The notes beneath the pieces were generated by a model, which had not been told where the DNA came from, ran no database searches, and saw only the letters and a program-made list of their open reading frames with translations. The translations under genes and the position numbers were made by a program. A DNA stretch of 64,000 bases, from contig CAYUFX010000008.1 in assembly GCA_964444135.1 (NCBI GenBank), forward strand, positions 1-64,000, given 5' to 3'. The stretch is from NIOZ-UU13 sp964444135 (GTDB lineage Bacteria; Planctomycetota; Phycisphaerae; Sedimentisphaerales; Anaerobacaceae). Each line of letters opens with the position of its first letter. Position 1 is the stretch's first letter. This document shows positions 51,868 through 59,981 of this stretch, piece by piece.

Positions 51868-52962
51868 TTAATGGACGGGAATTGTAATCGGCACCCAGTC
51901 GGGCTCCTTGTTGTGGTTTCCGTCGGTAGTGATTTGGACCCATTTGCCCGACAAGTCACTGACGCAGATATTCCAGCCCGGCGCTTTGCCGCCTACCATT
52001 TCGTTCGCTTCCGGCCCATGGCTAAAAGCGAGGTATTTACCATCAGGTGAAAATTCAGAGTGATAAACCTCGTACTCTTTTCGACAATTTATGACACGTT
52101 GAACATTCGTTACTATGGGTGCGGGGGCGTACAAGTCAATATCACCCGTGCATAAATCCCAATCGGTTAATCCCCACGTTATCCTCTTGCCATCGGGGCT
52201 AAAATCGGGCCTGCAACCCGTGACTTTGTACTTTGTTAAATCAAAGACTTCGGTTCCGTTTGCTTCGATAGCAAGATTGGCGTGCTTGAAACCCATGCCT
52301 CCGTGTACCGTTGCGACAAACCAATTACCATCCGGCGACCAGCAAATATTATAAAGATGATACAAGCCTTTATTTCGATGTTCTCTGTGTTCGTGTGTTT
52401 CTATATCGTAAAAGAAAATTCCCCTGGTGGCATAGTCTTTAATGGTATAACGATTAAATTCTCCCTTTAAATAAGCAATTGTTTTGCTATCAGGGCCCCA
52501 ACATGGCTGTCGAGCATTTTCAGCAACCTTGACACATCCGGTCCCATCAATGTTCATATAATAAACATTTCGAATCTTTTCCTTTCCCACGAGCTCATCG
52601 GCAACAAAACAGATTTTTGTACCATCACCAGATGCGTGGGGATACATCTCATCCACATCAGGGGTGTTAGTCAGGTTAACAGGATTAGAGCCATCCGCAT
52701 TTATCAAGTACAGCTCCCAGTTCTCTTTGCCCTTGGTTTTACGGTAGGTTTCGTAAACTATCTTAAAGGGGATTTCTTTGAGGTTAAGCTCAGATTTTGG
52801 TGAAGGTATTTGCTGTGGCTTGGTGGTGTCTTGTGCCCCTGTGCCACAAACAGCTTCATTCACACTATAATGCAGAAGACAACAGAGGATAGAGGACAGA
52901 AGACGGATTCTGATTTCTGACCTCTGATTTCTGACTTCTGACTTATACTGTTTCATTGTCAT
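51868..52962 (-). CDS. TolB-like beta-propeller protein, paralogue A
   Basis: This 364-residue protein is a WD40/PD40-type propeller with NWELYLINADGSNPVNLTNT, YPHASGDGTKICFVAD, NVYYMNIDGTG, CWSPDGNWFVATVHGG and HSEFSPDGKYLAFSHG. It is closely similar along its length to the next gene upstream. The N terminus (MTMKQYKSEVRNQRSEIRIR, then a hydrophobic stretch) is encoded by a dispersed repeat at 52871-52945, unlike the normal signal peptide of the paralogue. ATG at 52962 follows AAAGGAG. Substrate or partner unknown; TolB-like domains usually bind proteins or sugars in the periplasm. Confidence 0.8.
   Translation of the reverse strand: MTMKQYKSEVRNQRSEIRIRLLSSILCCLLHYSVNEAVCGTGAQDTTKPQQIPSPKSELNLKEIPFKIVYETYRKTKGKENWELYLINADGSNPVNLTNTPDVDEMYPHASGDGTKICFVADELVGKEKIRNVYYMNIDGTGCVKVAENARQPCWGPDSKTIAYLKGEFNRYTIKDYATRGIFFYDIETHEHREHRNKGLYHLYNICWSPDGNWFVATVHGGMGFKHANLAIEANGTEVFDLTKYKVTGCRPDFSPDGKRITWGLTDWDLCTGDIDLYAPAPIVTNVQRVINCRKEYEVYHSEFSPDGKYLAFSHGPEANEMVGGKAPGWNICVSDLSGKWVQITTDGNHNKEPDWVPITIPVH
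52871..52945. repeat. CAGAAGTCAGA-type repeat forming a signal-peptide region
   Basis: Direct and inverted copies of TCTGACTTCTGA and GACAGAAG-type words fill this stretch. The same motif set occurs at 56557-56620. It is read in frame (minus) as the basic and hydrophobic start of the TolB-like protein. Confidence 0.55.
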
Positions 52963-52976
52963 ATTGTCTCCTTTGC

Positions 52977-54023
52977 TTAGCGGCCTATCGATGAAATCGG
53001 CACCCAATCGGGTTCCTTGTTGTGGTTCCCGTCAGTTGTGATTTTTACCCACTTGCCGGACATATCACCCACACAGATATCCCAGCCTCTCGCCTTACCA
53101 CCAACCTGTTGTGCTCCCCCGAAAGGGCCATAGCTGAAAGCGATGTACCGACCATCTGGTGAGAAGTCAACATGATAAACTTTAGACTTACGCAGGCATT
53201 GGACAACATCTTGGATATTAGTTACCCGGGGTGTACGGCCCGTCAGGTCGATATCGCCGACGCGTAGATTCCAGTCGGTCTCCCCCCATACCATTTTTGT
53301 GCCGTCAAGATTAAAGTCGGGTCGGCAGCCCTTAACTCCCCACCATCCCAGGTCAAATAGCTTTGTCCCATTGGCTTCAAAAGCCAGGATAGCATCGCTG
53401 TACTCCATACCTCCCTGTACTGCGGCAACAAACCAATTGCCATCGGGTGACCAACACAGAGCATAAATGTGATGTAAACTTGTATTAGGGTGAGGAGTGT
53501 ATTGGCCGATTTGAAGGTCGTAGATTATCAGATCAGAGGTTGCGTACGGCCTGTCGCTATAGCGCTCATACTCTCCCATTAAATAAGCGATTTTTTTGCT
53601 GTCAAACCTCCAGCAAGGCTGCCGGGCGTTTTCGGCAACTTTGACACGCTCGGTCCCGTCAATATTCATATAGTAAACATTTCGCACCTTTCTTCTACCT
53701 TCCCCTTCATCAGCAACGAAACAGATCTTTGTACCATCAGGAGAAACGTGGGGATACATCTCATCCACATCAGGGGTGTTAGTGAGATTAATCTGATTGG
53801 AACCATCGGCATTCATCATGTACAATTCCCAGTTTGGTCGGCCCTCGGTTTCTCGGTACGTTTCGTACAATATCTTAAAAGGAACTCCTTTCAGATTCAG
53901 CTCCTCCCGTTGTGACGGAACTTTTCTCATGTTTTGTCTTTTTGGAGTGAGAGGTCTGCGCTCAGTACCGTTGACTGCGGTCAGAGTTAGTATCATGGAG
54001 ATAAAAATGCCAACACTTTTCAT
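52977..54023 (-). CDS. TolB-like beta-propeller protein, paralogue B
   Basis: This 348-residue protein has a clean signal peptide (MKSVGIFISMILTLTAVNG) followed by a PD40/TolB-like propeller matching paralogue A block for block (NWELYMMNADGSNQINLTNT, YPHVSPDGTKICFVADE, CWSPDGNWFVAAVQGG, ITTDGNHNKEPDWVPI). ATG at 54023 was chosen as it begins the signal peptide; an upstream ATG at 54050 has no better site. Paralogue A follows after 14 bases. It is the first gene of the minus-strand run that continues to the MBOAT and SGNH genes. Confidence 0.85.
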   Translation of the reverse strand: MKSVGIFISMILTLTAVNGTERRPLTPKRQNMRKVPSQREELNLKGVPFKILYETYRETEGRPNWELYMMNADGSNQINLTNTPDVDEMYPHVSPDGTKICFVADEGEGRRKVRNVYYMNIDGTERVKVAENARQPCWRFDSKKIAYLMGEYERYSDRPYATSDLIIYDLQIGQYTPHPNTSLHHIYALCWSPDGNWFVAAVQGGMEYSDAILAFEANGTKLFDLGWWGVKGCRPDFNLDGTKMVWGETDWNLRVGDIDLTGRTPRVTNIQDVVQCLRKSKVYHVDFSPDGRYIAFSYGPFGGAQQVGGKARGWDICVGDMSGKWVKITTDGNHNKEPDWVPISSIGR

Positions 54024-54237
54024 AAGTAGCCCTTTTCTCGAAATATACAATCTTTACAATTCTTTACTCTATTTTGCATCAAATCTTTGATAAAGTCAAC
54101 AATCCATAATCTTGCGACTACCTGTGTTGTGAACTTTAGATTGAGCTTGAGTTATAGTCGTCACTGTGATATGTATAAAAGAGAAGCACAATTGTTTTTT
54201 GTGATATGTCTAAGGTCATTATTAGAACGGCTGCACC

Positions 54238-56574
54238 ATGACCGCCAAGCATAGTGATAGCAGCAATAAGTCATCCCTGAACAAGCTAACGCGCAAGAAG
54301 CGGAACAGAAAGAGGAACCGTTCACATAAAATAGAGCCAGACAAATGTGCTGAACGCAAGAAACAAGAGCAGCAAAGAAACAAACAAGGAGCGCCGCCAA
54401 AACGAGTTAAGGGATGGCGTCTGTGGTTGTTTCGTGTTATCTGCCTTGTGGTTGTTCCGATTCTATTTTTCTTGTTTTTGGAAATTGTCCTGCGCATCGT
54501 TGGTTGCGGATATTCTCCAACTGCGACCATCAAGTGTAAAGTCAACGGAACAGGTGCTTATGGAGACAATGTAAAATTTGGCTGGCGGTTCTTCCCCCGA
54601 AACATTGCCCAGGAATTTGACCCGTTCATTTTCTCAGCGGACAAGCCGGACAATACTTATCGAATCTTTATACTTGGGGCTTCTACTGCTCAGGGCACGC
54701 CGGAGGCGGCGTTTAGTTTTGGACGAGTTCTTCAGACAATGCTGCGCAGCGCGTATCCGGAAGTGACATTCGAGGTTCTTGTCGCTGCAATGCCGGCCAT
54801 AAACTCGCATGTGGTTGTCGAAATTACTAAAGATTTCGCAAAACACCAGCCCGACCTGTTCATTGCATATCTCGGCAACAATGAGGTCGTAGGACCCTAT
54901 GGAGCAGGAACCGTCTTTGCTCCCCTATCGAACAGCTTGTCCCTTATACGTATTGGTATTGCTGTGAAAACTACGAGGCTGGGACAACTTCTGACGAGCT
55001 TATCAGAATCAGCAGGCGCAAAACGAAATGTTCACACGGTTTGGCGCGGCATGAAAATGTTTCTTGAGAAGCAAATACGACCCGACGCCCCCGCTTTGGA
55101 GACGGTCTATCAACACTTCCAAAGAAACATCGAGGATATTAGCCGCATTACCGGTGAAAGCGGAGCTAAGATAATTCTTTGCACTGTAGGCAGCAGCCTG
55201 AAAGATTGCCCGCCCTTTGCTTCCCTCCACAAGCCTGGGCTTCGTGAGGAGGAAAAGAAAAAGTGGGACGATATTTACCAGCAAGGCGTCGAACACGAAT
55301 CAGCAGGTAATTATGCCGAAGCGGTTGAGCACTATTTAGCCGCCGCCCGGATTGATGACCGTTACGCCGACCTGCAGTTTCGACTGGGCCGCTGTTATTG
55401 GGCCATGGGCGAATATGACAGGGCCAGGGACAGGTATATTGAAGCACGTGAGATGGATACACTTCGGTTCCGTGCTGATACCCGAATTAACGAGATTATT
55501 CGGGCTGTCTCAGGTAACGGTGCCAAGGAAGGTGTTTATCTCGTGGACTTTGTCAGAACGCTCGAAGAAAACAGTCCTTATAAGACTCCCGGAGAGGAGC
55601 TGTTTTACGAGCATGTACATTTAAATTTCAATGGCAACTATCTCCTGGCCAAGACAATTTTTGAGCAGGTGGAAGAAGTGTTGCCGGAATGGGTAAAACT
55701 TCGACAAGCACATGAACCTTCAATGCTGACCGCAGCCCAGTGCGCCCAGCTTTTAGCCTATAATGACTGGGCCCGATACAATAGTATTTACAAGGTCCTT
55801 AATTACTATATAAAGGAGCCGCCGTTCACCAACCAGCTCTACCATAGCGAACGCCTGAGCCGATTGCAGCGAAGACTCGAGGCCCTTGAAGCAGGCTTAA
55901 CGCCCGAAGCTCTAAAGAATGCCGCAGCTCAGTATCTCCGGCTGATTGAAAAAGAACCATCCGATTTCTGGCTGCATCGGAGATACGCCGAATTACTGTC
56001 GGTACGTTTAAAAAACGAGAGGGCCGCAGCCGAGCAGTGTCGTCTTACACTGAAACTTTTACCGCATTCTTACAAACCGCACCTTCTATTGGCGTTATCG
56101 CTCGGAAGGCTGGGCCGTCTTAATGAGGCTATCGACCATCTTCTGAGGGTGATAGAAATTAAGCCGACCAGCGCCAATGCTTATCACTGCCTGGGTATGG
56201 CACATCAAGCACAGGCTCGCATCGATGAGGCCATAAAATATTATTCCATAGCGGTTCGAATCCAACCGAATAACAGCGAGGCATACAAAATTCTTGGAGA
56301 GCTGCTGTCTCAGCAGGACAAGATTGACCAGGCAGTAGAAATATCCCGAAAGGGATTGATTTTAATACCGGATGACCTTTATCTGCATCACAACCTGGGT
56401 GTGTTTCTCAATATGCAGGGACACAAAGACGAGGCGGTCAAAGAGCTGCAAACCGCGTTACGTATAGACCCAATCTCGGCTCAAACTCGCAAAGTGCTCA
56501 ATGCCATACTGAGCGGGCCAAAGTACAGTCCAAAGGATGCCTTACGGCAAAAACAGAGGACAGAAAACAGATGA
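54238..56574 (+). CDS. Membrane-anchored SGNH-like protein with C-terminal TPR repeats
   Basis: This 778-residue protein starts with a very basic cytoplasmic segment (KKRNRKRNRSHK). One membrane span follows at about 65-88. An SGNH-type domain covers about 130-330 (FILGASTAQGTPEAAFSFGR near residue 142, YLGNNEVVGPYG). A TPR pair is inserted near 340-410 (GNYAEAVEHYLAAARIDDRY), before a possible EHVHLNFNGNYLL catalytic His. TPR repeats continue at about 570-760. Divergent from the TolB-like operon, it may belong to the same envelope acylation system. The last residues (KQRTENR) are encoded by dispersed repeats. Confidence 0.8.
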   Translation: MTAKHSDSSNKSSLNKLTRKKRNRKRNRSHKIEPDKCAERKKQEQQRNKQGAPPKRVKGWRLWLFRVICLVVVPILFFLFLEIVLRIVGCGYSPTATIKCKVNGTGAYGDNVKFGWRFFPRNIAQEFDPFIFSADKPDNTYRIFILGASTAQGTPEAAFSFGRVLQTMLRSAYPEVTFEVLVAAMPAINSHVVVEITKDFAKHQPDLFIAYLGNNEVVGPYGAGTVFAPLSNSLSLIRIGIAVKTTRLGQLLTSLSESAGAKRNVHTVWRGMKMFLEKQIRPDAPALETVYQHFQRNIEDISRITGESGAKIILCTVGSSLKDCPPFASLHKPGLREEEKKKWDDIYQQGVEHESAGNYAEAVEHYLAAARIDDRYADLQFRLGRCYWAMGEYDRARDRYIEAREMDTLRFRADTRINEIIRAVSGNGAKEGVYLVDFVRTLEENSPYKTPGEELFYEHVHLNFNGNYLLAKTIFEQVEEVLPEWVKLRQAHEPSMLTAAQCAQLLAYNDWARYNSIYKVLNYYIKEPPFTNQLYHSERLSRLQRRLEALEAGLTPEALKNAAAQYLRLIEKEPSDFWLHRRYAELLSVRLKNERAAAEQCRLTLKLLPHSYKPHLLLALSLGRLGRLNEAIDHLLRVIEIKPTSANAYHCLGMAHQAQARIDEAIKYYSIAVRIQPNNSEAYKILGELLSQQDKIDQAVEISRKGLILIPDDLYLHHNLGVFLNMQGHKDEAVKELQTALRIDPISAQTRKVLNAILSGPKYSPKDALRQKQRTENR
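56530..56550 (-). repeat. GCCGTAAGGCATCC repeat, copy 4, at a C-terminal coding end
   Basis: In reverse orientation this reads TTGCCGTAAGGCATCCTTTG. It encodes PKDALRQ near the end of the TPR protein and abuts the next repeat, so the gene's 3' end appears to be built from repeats. Confidence 0.5.
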
Positions 56575-56620
56575 CAGAAGTCAGAAGCCAGAAGTCTGAA
56601 ATCTGACGTCTGACTTCTGT
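56557..56620. repeat. CAGAAGTCAGA-type repeat with hairpin over the TPR gene stop
   Basis: ACAGAAGTCAGA and TCTGACTTCTGT form a stem that encloses a second AGTCTGA pair. AAAATT follows. It covers the TGA stop (56572-56574) and may act as a terminator. The motif set matches 52871-52945. Confidence 0.5.
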
Positions 56621-56624
56621 AAAA

Positions 56625-56675
56625 TTACGGAGCAGGCCAGAGTTGCTCATCAAGCCACTGATCTGCAAGAGCATA
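56625..56675 (-). pseudogene. Tiny dockerin-like remnant
   Basis: On the minus strand a frame reads YALADQWLDEQLWPAP then TAA, which resembles the end of a planctomycete dockerin (compare ALLADQW in the 1572-residue protein). A stop lies just upstream in this frame. The remainder of 56575-56975 shows nothing else recognisable. Confidence 0.35.
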
Positions 56676-56975
56676 CCTTCACCGTCTTTGTTTGTTGTTT
56701 GGCTGCTTGAAGATTTAAATTAACGTTTTTTCCTTACCATCAGCCCAATATGGAGCAACCGTCTTAAGGTTAAAGAGCCGGTCGTTTCTCATAAGTTCCG
56801 GGCAATTGCATCGAGCAAAAAGATTTGGTAGTATAGCAATCTGGAGAGGGTGAGAATTGTTAAAAAGTTGTTATATGAGGGAAATATTAAATTCATAGTT
56901 CACCATGGAAACGAATGAAAACTATTAGAGTGCAGCGTTCTGCTGGCCCAATTTACTCAGGAGGATTCGTAGCTC

Positions 56976-58016
56976 ATGAGAACTAACTATCGAAAAGAGT
57001 TTTTTTGCATATGGTGCTCGGTCACCTTGGCGCTTATGGCGTTTAACACAACTCTGGCCGAGAACTGGCCCTGTTTTCGAGGACCGACTCGGCAAGGTAT
57101 ATCAAATGAGAAGGACATCCCGCTCGAATGGAGCCAAATGTCCAACATTGTCTGTAAGAGACCGATTCCGGGCGAGGGCTGGTCATCGCCTATCGTTTTC
57201 GATGAACACGTGTTTGTAACGACCGCAACGGACGGAGGCGCATCATTTCGTTTGTTGTGCCTCGATCGGCTGACCGGAACCGTCCTTTGGAACAAACAAG
57301 TGCTCCGGCAAAATCCGGGACACAAGCAGAATTTCAACTCATACGCCTCTCCCACGCCGGTAACCGACGGTCGGAGAGTATATGTCCTGGCCTTTGATGG
57401 AACTCTTGCGGCAGTTTCGATGGAAGGTAGTGTAATTTGGACCCACCGTGAGTTTGAGTATTACAGTGAACACGGGCTGGGAGTTTCGCCGATACTGTAC
57501 AAAGATTTGCTAATCGTTCCCTTTGATGGCAGCAGCAGCGGTCCGGACAGGAAACTCGGATGGCAAAAACCATGGGACCAGGCCGTGATACTTGCGCTGG
57601 ACAAGGATACAGGCGAAGTGCTGTGGAGGGGCCGGCGAGGGTCTTCCCGTATCGCACATATCACACCACAGGTCCTGAGTGAAAATGGCCCCCTTGTCTT
57701 CTGTCGAAGACAGGAAAGGGGGCTTTTCCTGGTCACCGAGACCGGTGTCGCCAAGTGTCTCAGGGCGGAAACCGGCGAAGTTCTCTGGAGAGAGCGCCTG
57801 GAAGGTCGATACTCGGCCTCGCCGGTCTGGGCGGATGGCAGGATATATTTCCTCTCCGAGAAAGGCAAGACCACGGTTGTCCGAGCGGGAGACGAATTTA
57901 CAGTCCTTGCCGAGAATGAGCTCAACGAGAAGTGCGGCGCCAGTCCCGCTGTTTCTCAGAAGCATATTTTCATTCGGTCGGAGAATAATCTCTACTGTAT
58001 TGGCCGGGGCCGGTAA
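56976..58016 (+). CDS. PQQ-type beta-propeller protein, apparently shortened by a repeat
   Basis: This 346-residue protein has a signal peptide (about 1-29) and propeller blades typical of secreted PQQ-like repeat proteins: WPCFRGPTRQGISNEKDIPL, CLDRLTGTVLWNKQV, SYASPTPVTDGRRVYVLAFDG, LALDKDTGEVLWRG, RAETGEVLWRERLEGRYSASPVWADG. Relatives I recall have about 400-450 residues, with another blade after ITPQV. Here a palindromic repeat (57688-57724) stands at that place and is translated as GPLVFCRRQERGLFL. It looks like a deletion junction held by the repeat. ATG follows AGGAGG at 12 bases. The role is unknown; it may be non-enzymatic. Confidence 0.8.
   Translation: MRTNYRKEFFCIWCSVTLALMAFNTTLAENWPCFRGPTRQGISNEKDIPLEWSQMSNIVCKRPIPGEGWSSPIVFDEHVFVTTATDGGASFRLLCLDRLTGTVLWNKQVLRQNPGHKQNFNSYASPTPVTDGRRVYVLAFDGTLAAVSMEGSVIWTHREFEYYSEHGLGVSPILYKDLLIVPFDGSSSGPDRKLGWQKPWDQAVILALDKDTGEVLWRGRRGSSRIAHITPQVLSENGPLVFCRRQERGLFLVTETGVAKCLRAETGEVLWRERLEGRYSASPVWADGRIYFLSEKGKTTVVRAGDEFTVLAENELNEKCGASPAVSQKHIFIRSENNLYCIGRGR
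57688..57724. repeat. CCCCC...GGGGG palindrome, copy 2, inside the propeller gene
   Basis: GCCCCCTT-GTCTTC and GAAGAC-AGGAAAGGGGGC form a bulged stem. The 58144-58182 element is its reverse complement with 36 bases identical. It is in frame and keeps the gene open. Confidence 0.7.
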
Positions 58017-58143
58017 ACTATGAGACTACGAAGAACGTCCGTTTCGTTGATGCAGTACAAATGGAGAGAATAGATTTAATTAGTTTCTGTTGCGGATAGA
58101 GTATTTGTCATTCCCGCCCCGCATCGTGTGCGGGATAAACTCC

Positions 58144-58182
58144 AGCCCCCTTTCCTGTCTTCGACAGAAGACAAGGGGGGCT
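58144..58182. repeat. CCCCC...GGGGG palindrome, copy 3, nested in the composite element
   Basis: It lies between the CCAG and TTTTTCGCTCTGG words that are adjacent in copies 1 and 2 of the composite element. Its first 36 bases are the exact reverse complement of the palindrome inside the upstream propeller gene. Confidence 0.7.
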
Positions 58183-58202
58183 TTTTCGCTCTGGACCCCT
58201 GC

Positions 58203-58251
58203 TCCTTCGACCCATTCGGCTTCGCTCAGGGCAGGCTTCGCTCAGGACAGG
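58203..58251. repeat. CCTTCGA...CTCAGG repeat nested in the composite element
   Basis: This 49-bp insert separates CCCCTGC from TTTCGCAGGGG, which are adjacent in copies 1 and 2. It contains two GGCTTCGCTCAGG words and is of the common CCTTCGA/CTCAGG repeat type; a related fragment is at 611-650. Confidence 0.6.
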
Positions 58252-58302
58252 TTTCGCAGGGGTGACATCGTCGATTTTTGTTTTCCGCAACAGATACTAA
58301 AT

Positions 58303-58509
58303 ATGAAACCAGGCCGATATCCTGTTCGGAAAGCCGATGACATTCATCATAATATACTGCATATTCGAGCCGTCAACCGCGGGCCATTACCAGCGGGTTT
58401 TACATATTATATGCAGCAGGAAACAGACTCACCCAACCGGGACCGCAAACCGGACAACCCAAGGGTACCCATGATGATTTATTTGGTCAAGGTGAGAAAC
58501 AAGGGGTGA
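58303..58509 (+). CDS. Possible small protein or gene remnant of unknown function
   Basis: A 68-residue frame starts at the ATG right after the composite element (MKPGRYPVRKADDIHHN) and includes AGFTYYMQQETDSPNRDRKP and MMIYLVKVRNKG. It reads like protein sequence, but I do not recognise it, there is no ribosome binding site, and it may be the 3' end of a gene cut by the element. The rest of 58017-58567 holds only the repeats. Confidence 0.25.
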   Translation: MKPGRYPVRKADDIHHNILHIRAVNRGPLPAGFTYYMQQETDSPNRDRKPDNPRVPMMIYLVKVRNKG

Positions 58510-58567
58510 CCATTTTGAACGCTATCACCCTGATATGAAACGGTTATTTTCAAGTTATCATTTTCAG

Positions 58568-59947
58568 TTACTTTGTTGTTTTCTTCTCGAAAATAGATGG
58601 TTTTTCTCTGGTGAATTCCATCCCCCTGCCGGTAACTATCTCCTGTTTTTCTTTGACGAATTGGATGTACTGTAGCAGCTCCCATGCCGAGTTGTGCCAC
58701 CTCATCTGATAGCCTCTCTCGTGGGCACGTGTTTCCATCTCAAGGCGTTCGTCTCGATTGAAGACAAGATAGTCAAGGGCCTGTGCTATTTGTTCGACCG
58801 AAGGCTCATCGGGATCGACCAAAACGCCTCTGGCATGAGGGCCAATAATGACACCGTCCTTACCTTGAGCCTCTGAATTAATCAGCTCCACCGCGTACTT
58901 AAATTTCGTTGCAATAACTACTCTGCCTGAACCCACGGTATCTGCTAATATGCCGCTTGATATTTGTTGTAAATTAAGATAAGGCAGCACCATGATATTT
59001 GTCGCACCGTAAAGATTTAACAAAGTACTCTCATCCAGAAAAGTATCAAGAAAAACAACATCGTACTGTCTAAAATCCGTAGTATGAAACTCTTTGATTT
59101 TACACCATCTCAGCTTTGAATCCTCAAGAGTCTTATTGAGCATTACTTCATATTCTCGGTATGGCTTTCCACCTTCTGCTTTTACAAATTCAGGATGGCA
59201 TGTTCCTGCAATCAAATAAACCACCCTCTCTCTTTGAGCTTTCGTACACGATTCATTCAAAAACCTTGCGTAAGCTCGAATACTGTATTGCAGCCCTTTG
59301 CCCGGCGAGTGGAGTCCAAGTGTTGTAACCAGAAGCTGATTTTCCAGGCCATATTCCTGTTTTATCGCTAACCGGTCAAATTGAGAAGGATGTTGCATTC
59401 TAATCCCGTGGTCTATATGCCTGACTTTTGAACGGGTGATTCCATAAGTGGCTGATTCGAGTATATCAACCGCACTGTCCGTTGTAACAAGAAGTCCGTC
59501 ACTGTTGTCGGCAAGGTCCTGCAGGACCTTTTTTTGATGTTCGTTCGGACTATCAAGAATAGTATGCAGATAGACCAGGGTCATAAACTCCTGCTTGTGC
59601 AATGCTTTTGCCATTGCGACAAAATTAGTACCTTTTGAGTCGTTGCCATCTTTATCCGGATCAAGTCCGTATTCGTGCTGCAATAGAACCACAGTGGGAT
59701 TGGCGCTTTCGCGTGCTCTGGCAACTATATCCTCGGTAGCTTTGTGCCAGGATTCCGGATTATACTGATGAATGATGAGGTCCACCGGAATGTTATACGG
59801 CAGCTTATCTTTATCGATTGCCGCAACTCTTATATGGCCCACTTCTCCTGTGAAGTTTTCAAGGGCGTTGGCCAAATCACGTGAAAATGTCCCTACACCA
59901 CACTTTCGTGGTGGGTACGTACTCACAATTCGTATGTTATACGGCAT
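58568..59947 (-). CDS. Glycosyltransferase, GT4-like
   Basis: This 459-residue protein has the GT-B start STYPPRKCGVGTFSRDLANAL. LQHEYGLDPDKDG lies in the first domain. LLVTTLGLHSPGKGLQYSIRAYA marks the start of the second domain, and LLNLYGATNIMVLPYLNLQQISSGILADTVGSGR is the donor-binding region. It should transfer a sugar in the cytoplasm, acceptor unknown. The start at 59947 follows GAGGG and opens with the family motif. It lies 34 bases after the mocA-like gene on the same strand. Confidence 0.82.
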   Translation of the reverse strand: MPYNIRIVSTYPPRKCGVGTFSRDLANALENFTGEVGHIRVAAIDKDKLPYNIPVDLIIHQYNPESWHKATEDIVARARESANPTVVLLQHEYGLDPDKDGNDSKGTNFVAMAKALHKQEFMTLVYLHTILDSPNEHQKKVLQDLADNSDGLLVTTDSAVDILESATYGITRSKVRHIDHGIRMQHPSQFDRLAIKQEYGLENQLLVTTLGLHSPGKGLQYSIRAYARFLNESCTKAQRERVVYLIAGTCHPEFVKAEGGKPYREYEVMLNKTLEDSKLRWCKIKEFHTTDFRQYDVVFLDTFLDESTLLNLYGATNIMVLPYLNLQQISSGILADTVGSGRVVIATKFKYAVELINSEAQGKDGVIIGPHARGVLVDPDEPSVEQIAQALDYLVFNRDERLEMETRAHERGYQMRWHNSAWELLQYIQFVKEKQEIVTGRGMEFTREKPSIFEKKTTK

Positions 59948-59981
59948 GGAAGAACCCTCGTGGGTATTTTCAAAGCACTCT

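Larger units (their letters stand above)
58080..58300. mobile_element. Composite palindromic MITE-like element, copy 3, with nested inserts
   Basis: The terminal repeats are TTAGTTTCTGTTGCGGA and TCCGCAACAGATACTAA. Compared with copies 1 and 2 it is about 100 bp longer because two other repeats interrupt it, at 58144-58182 and 58203-58251. The first inner palindrome is also replaced by CCCCGCATCG-TGTGCGGG. Confidence 0.7.
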
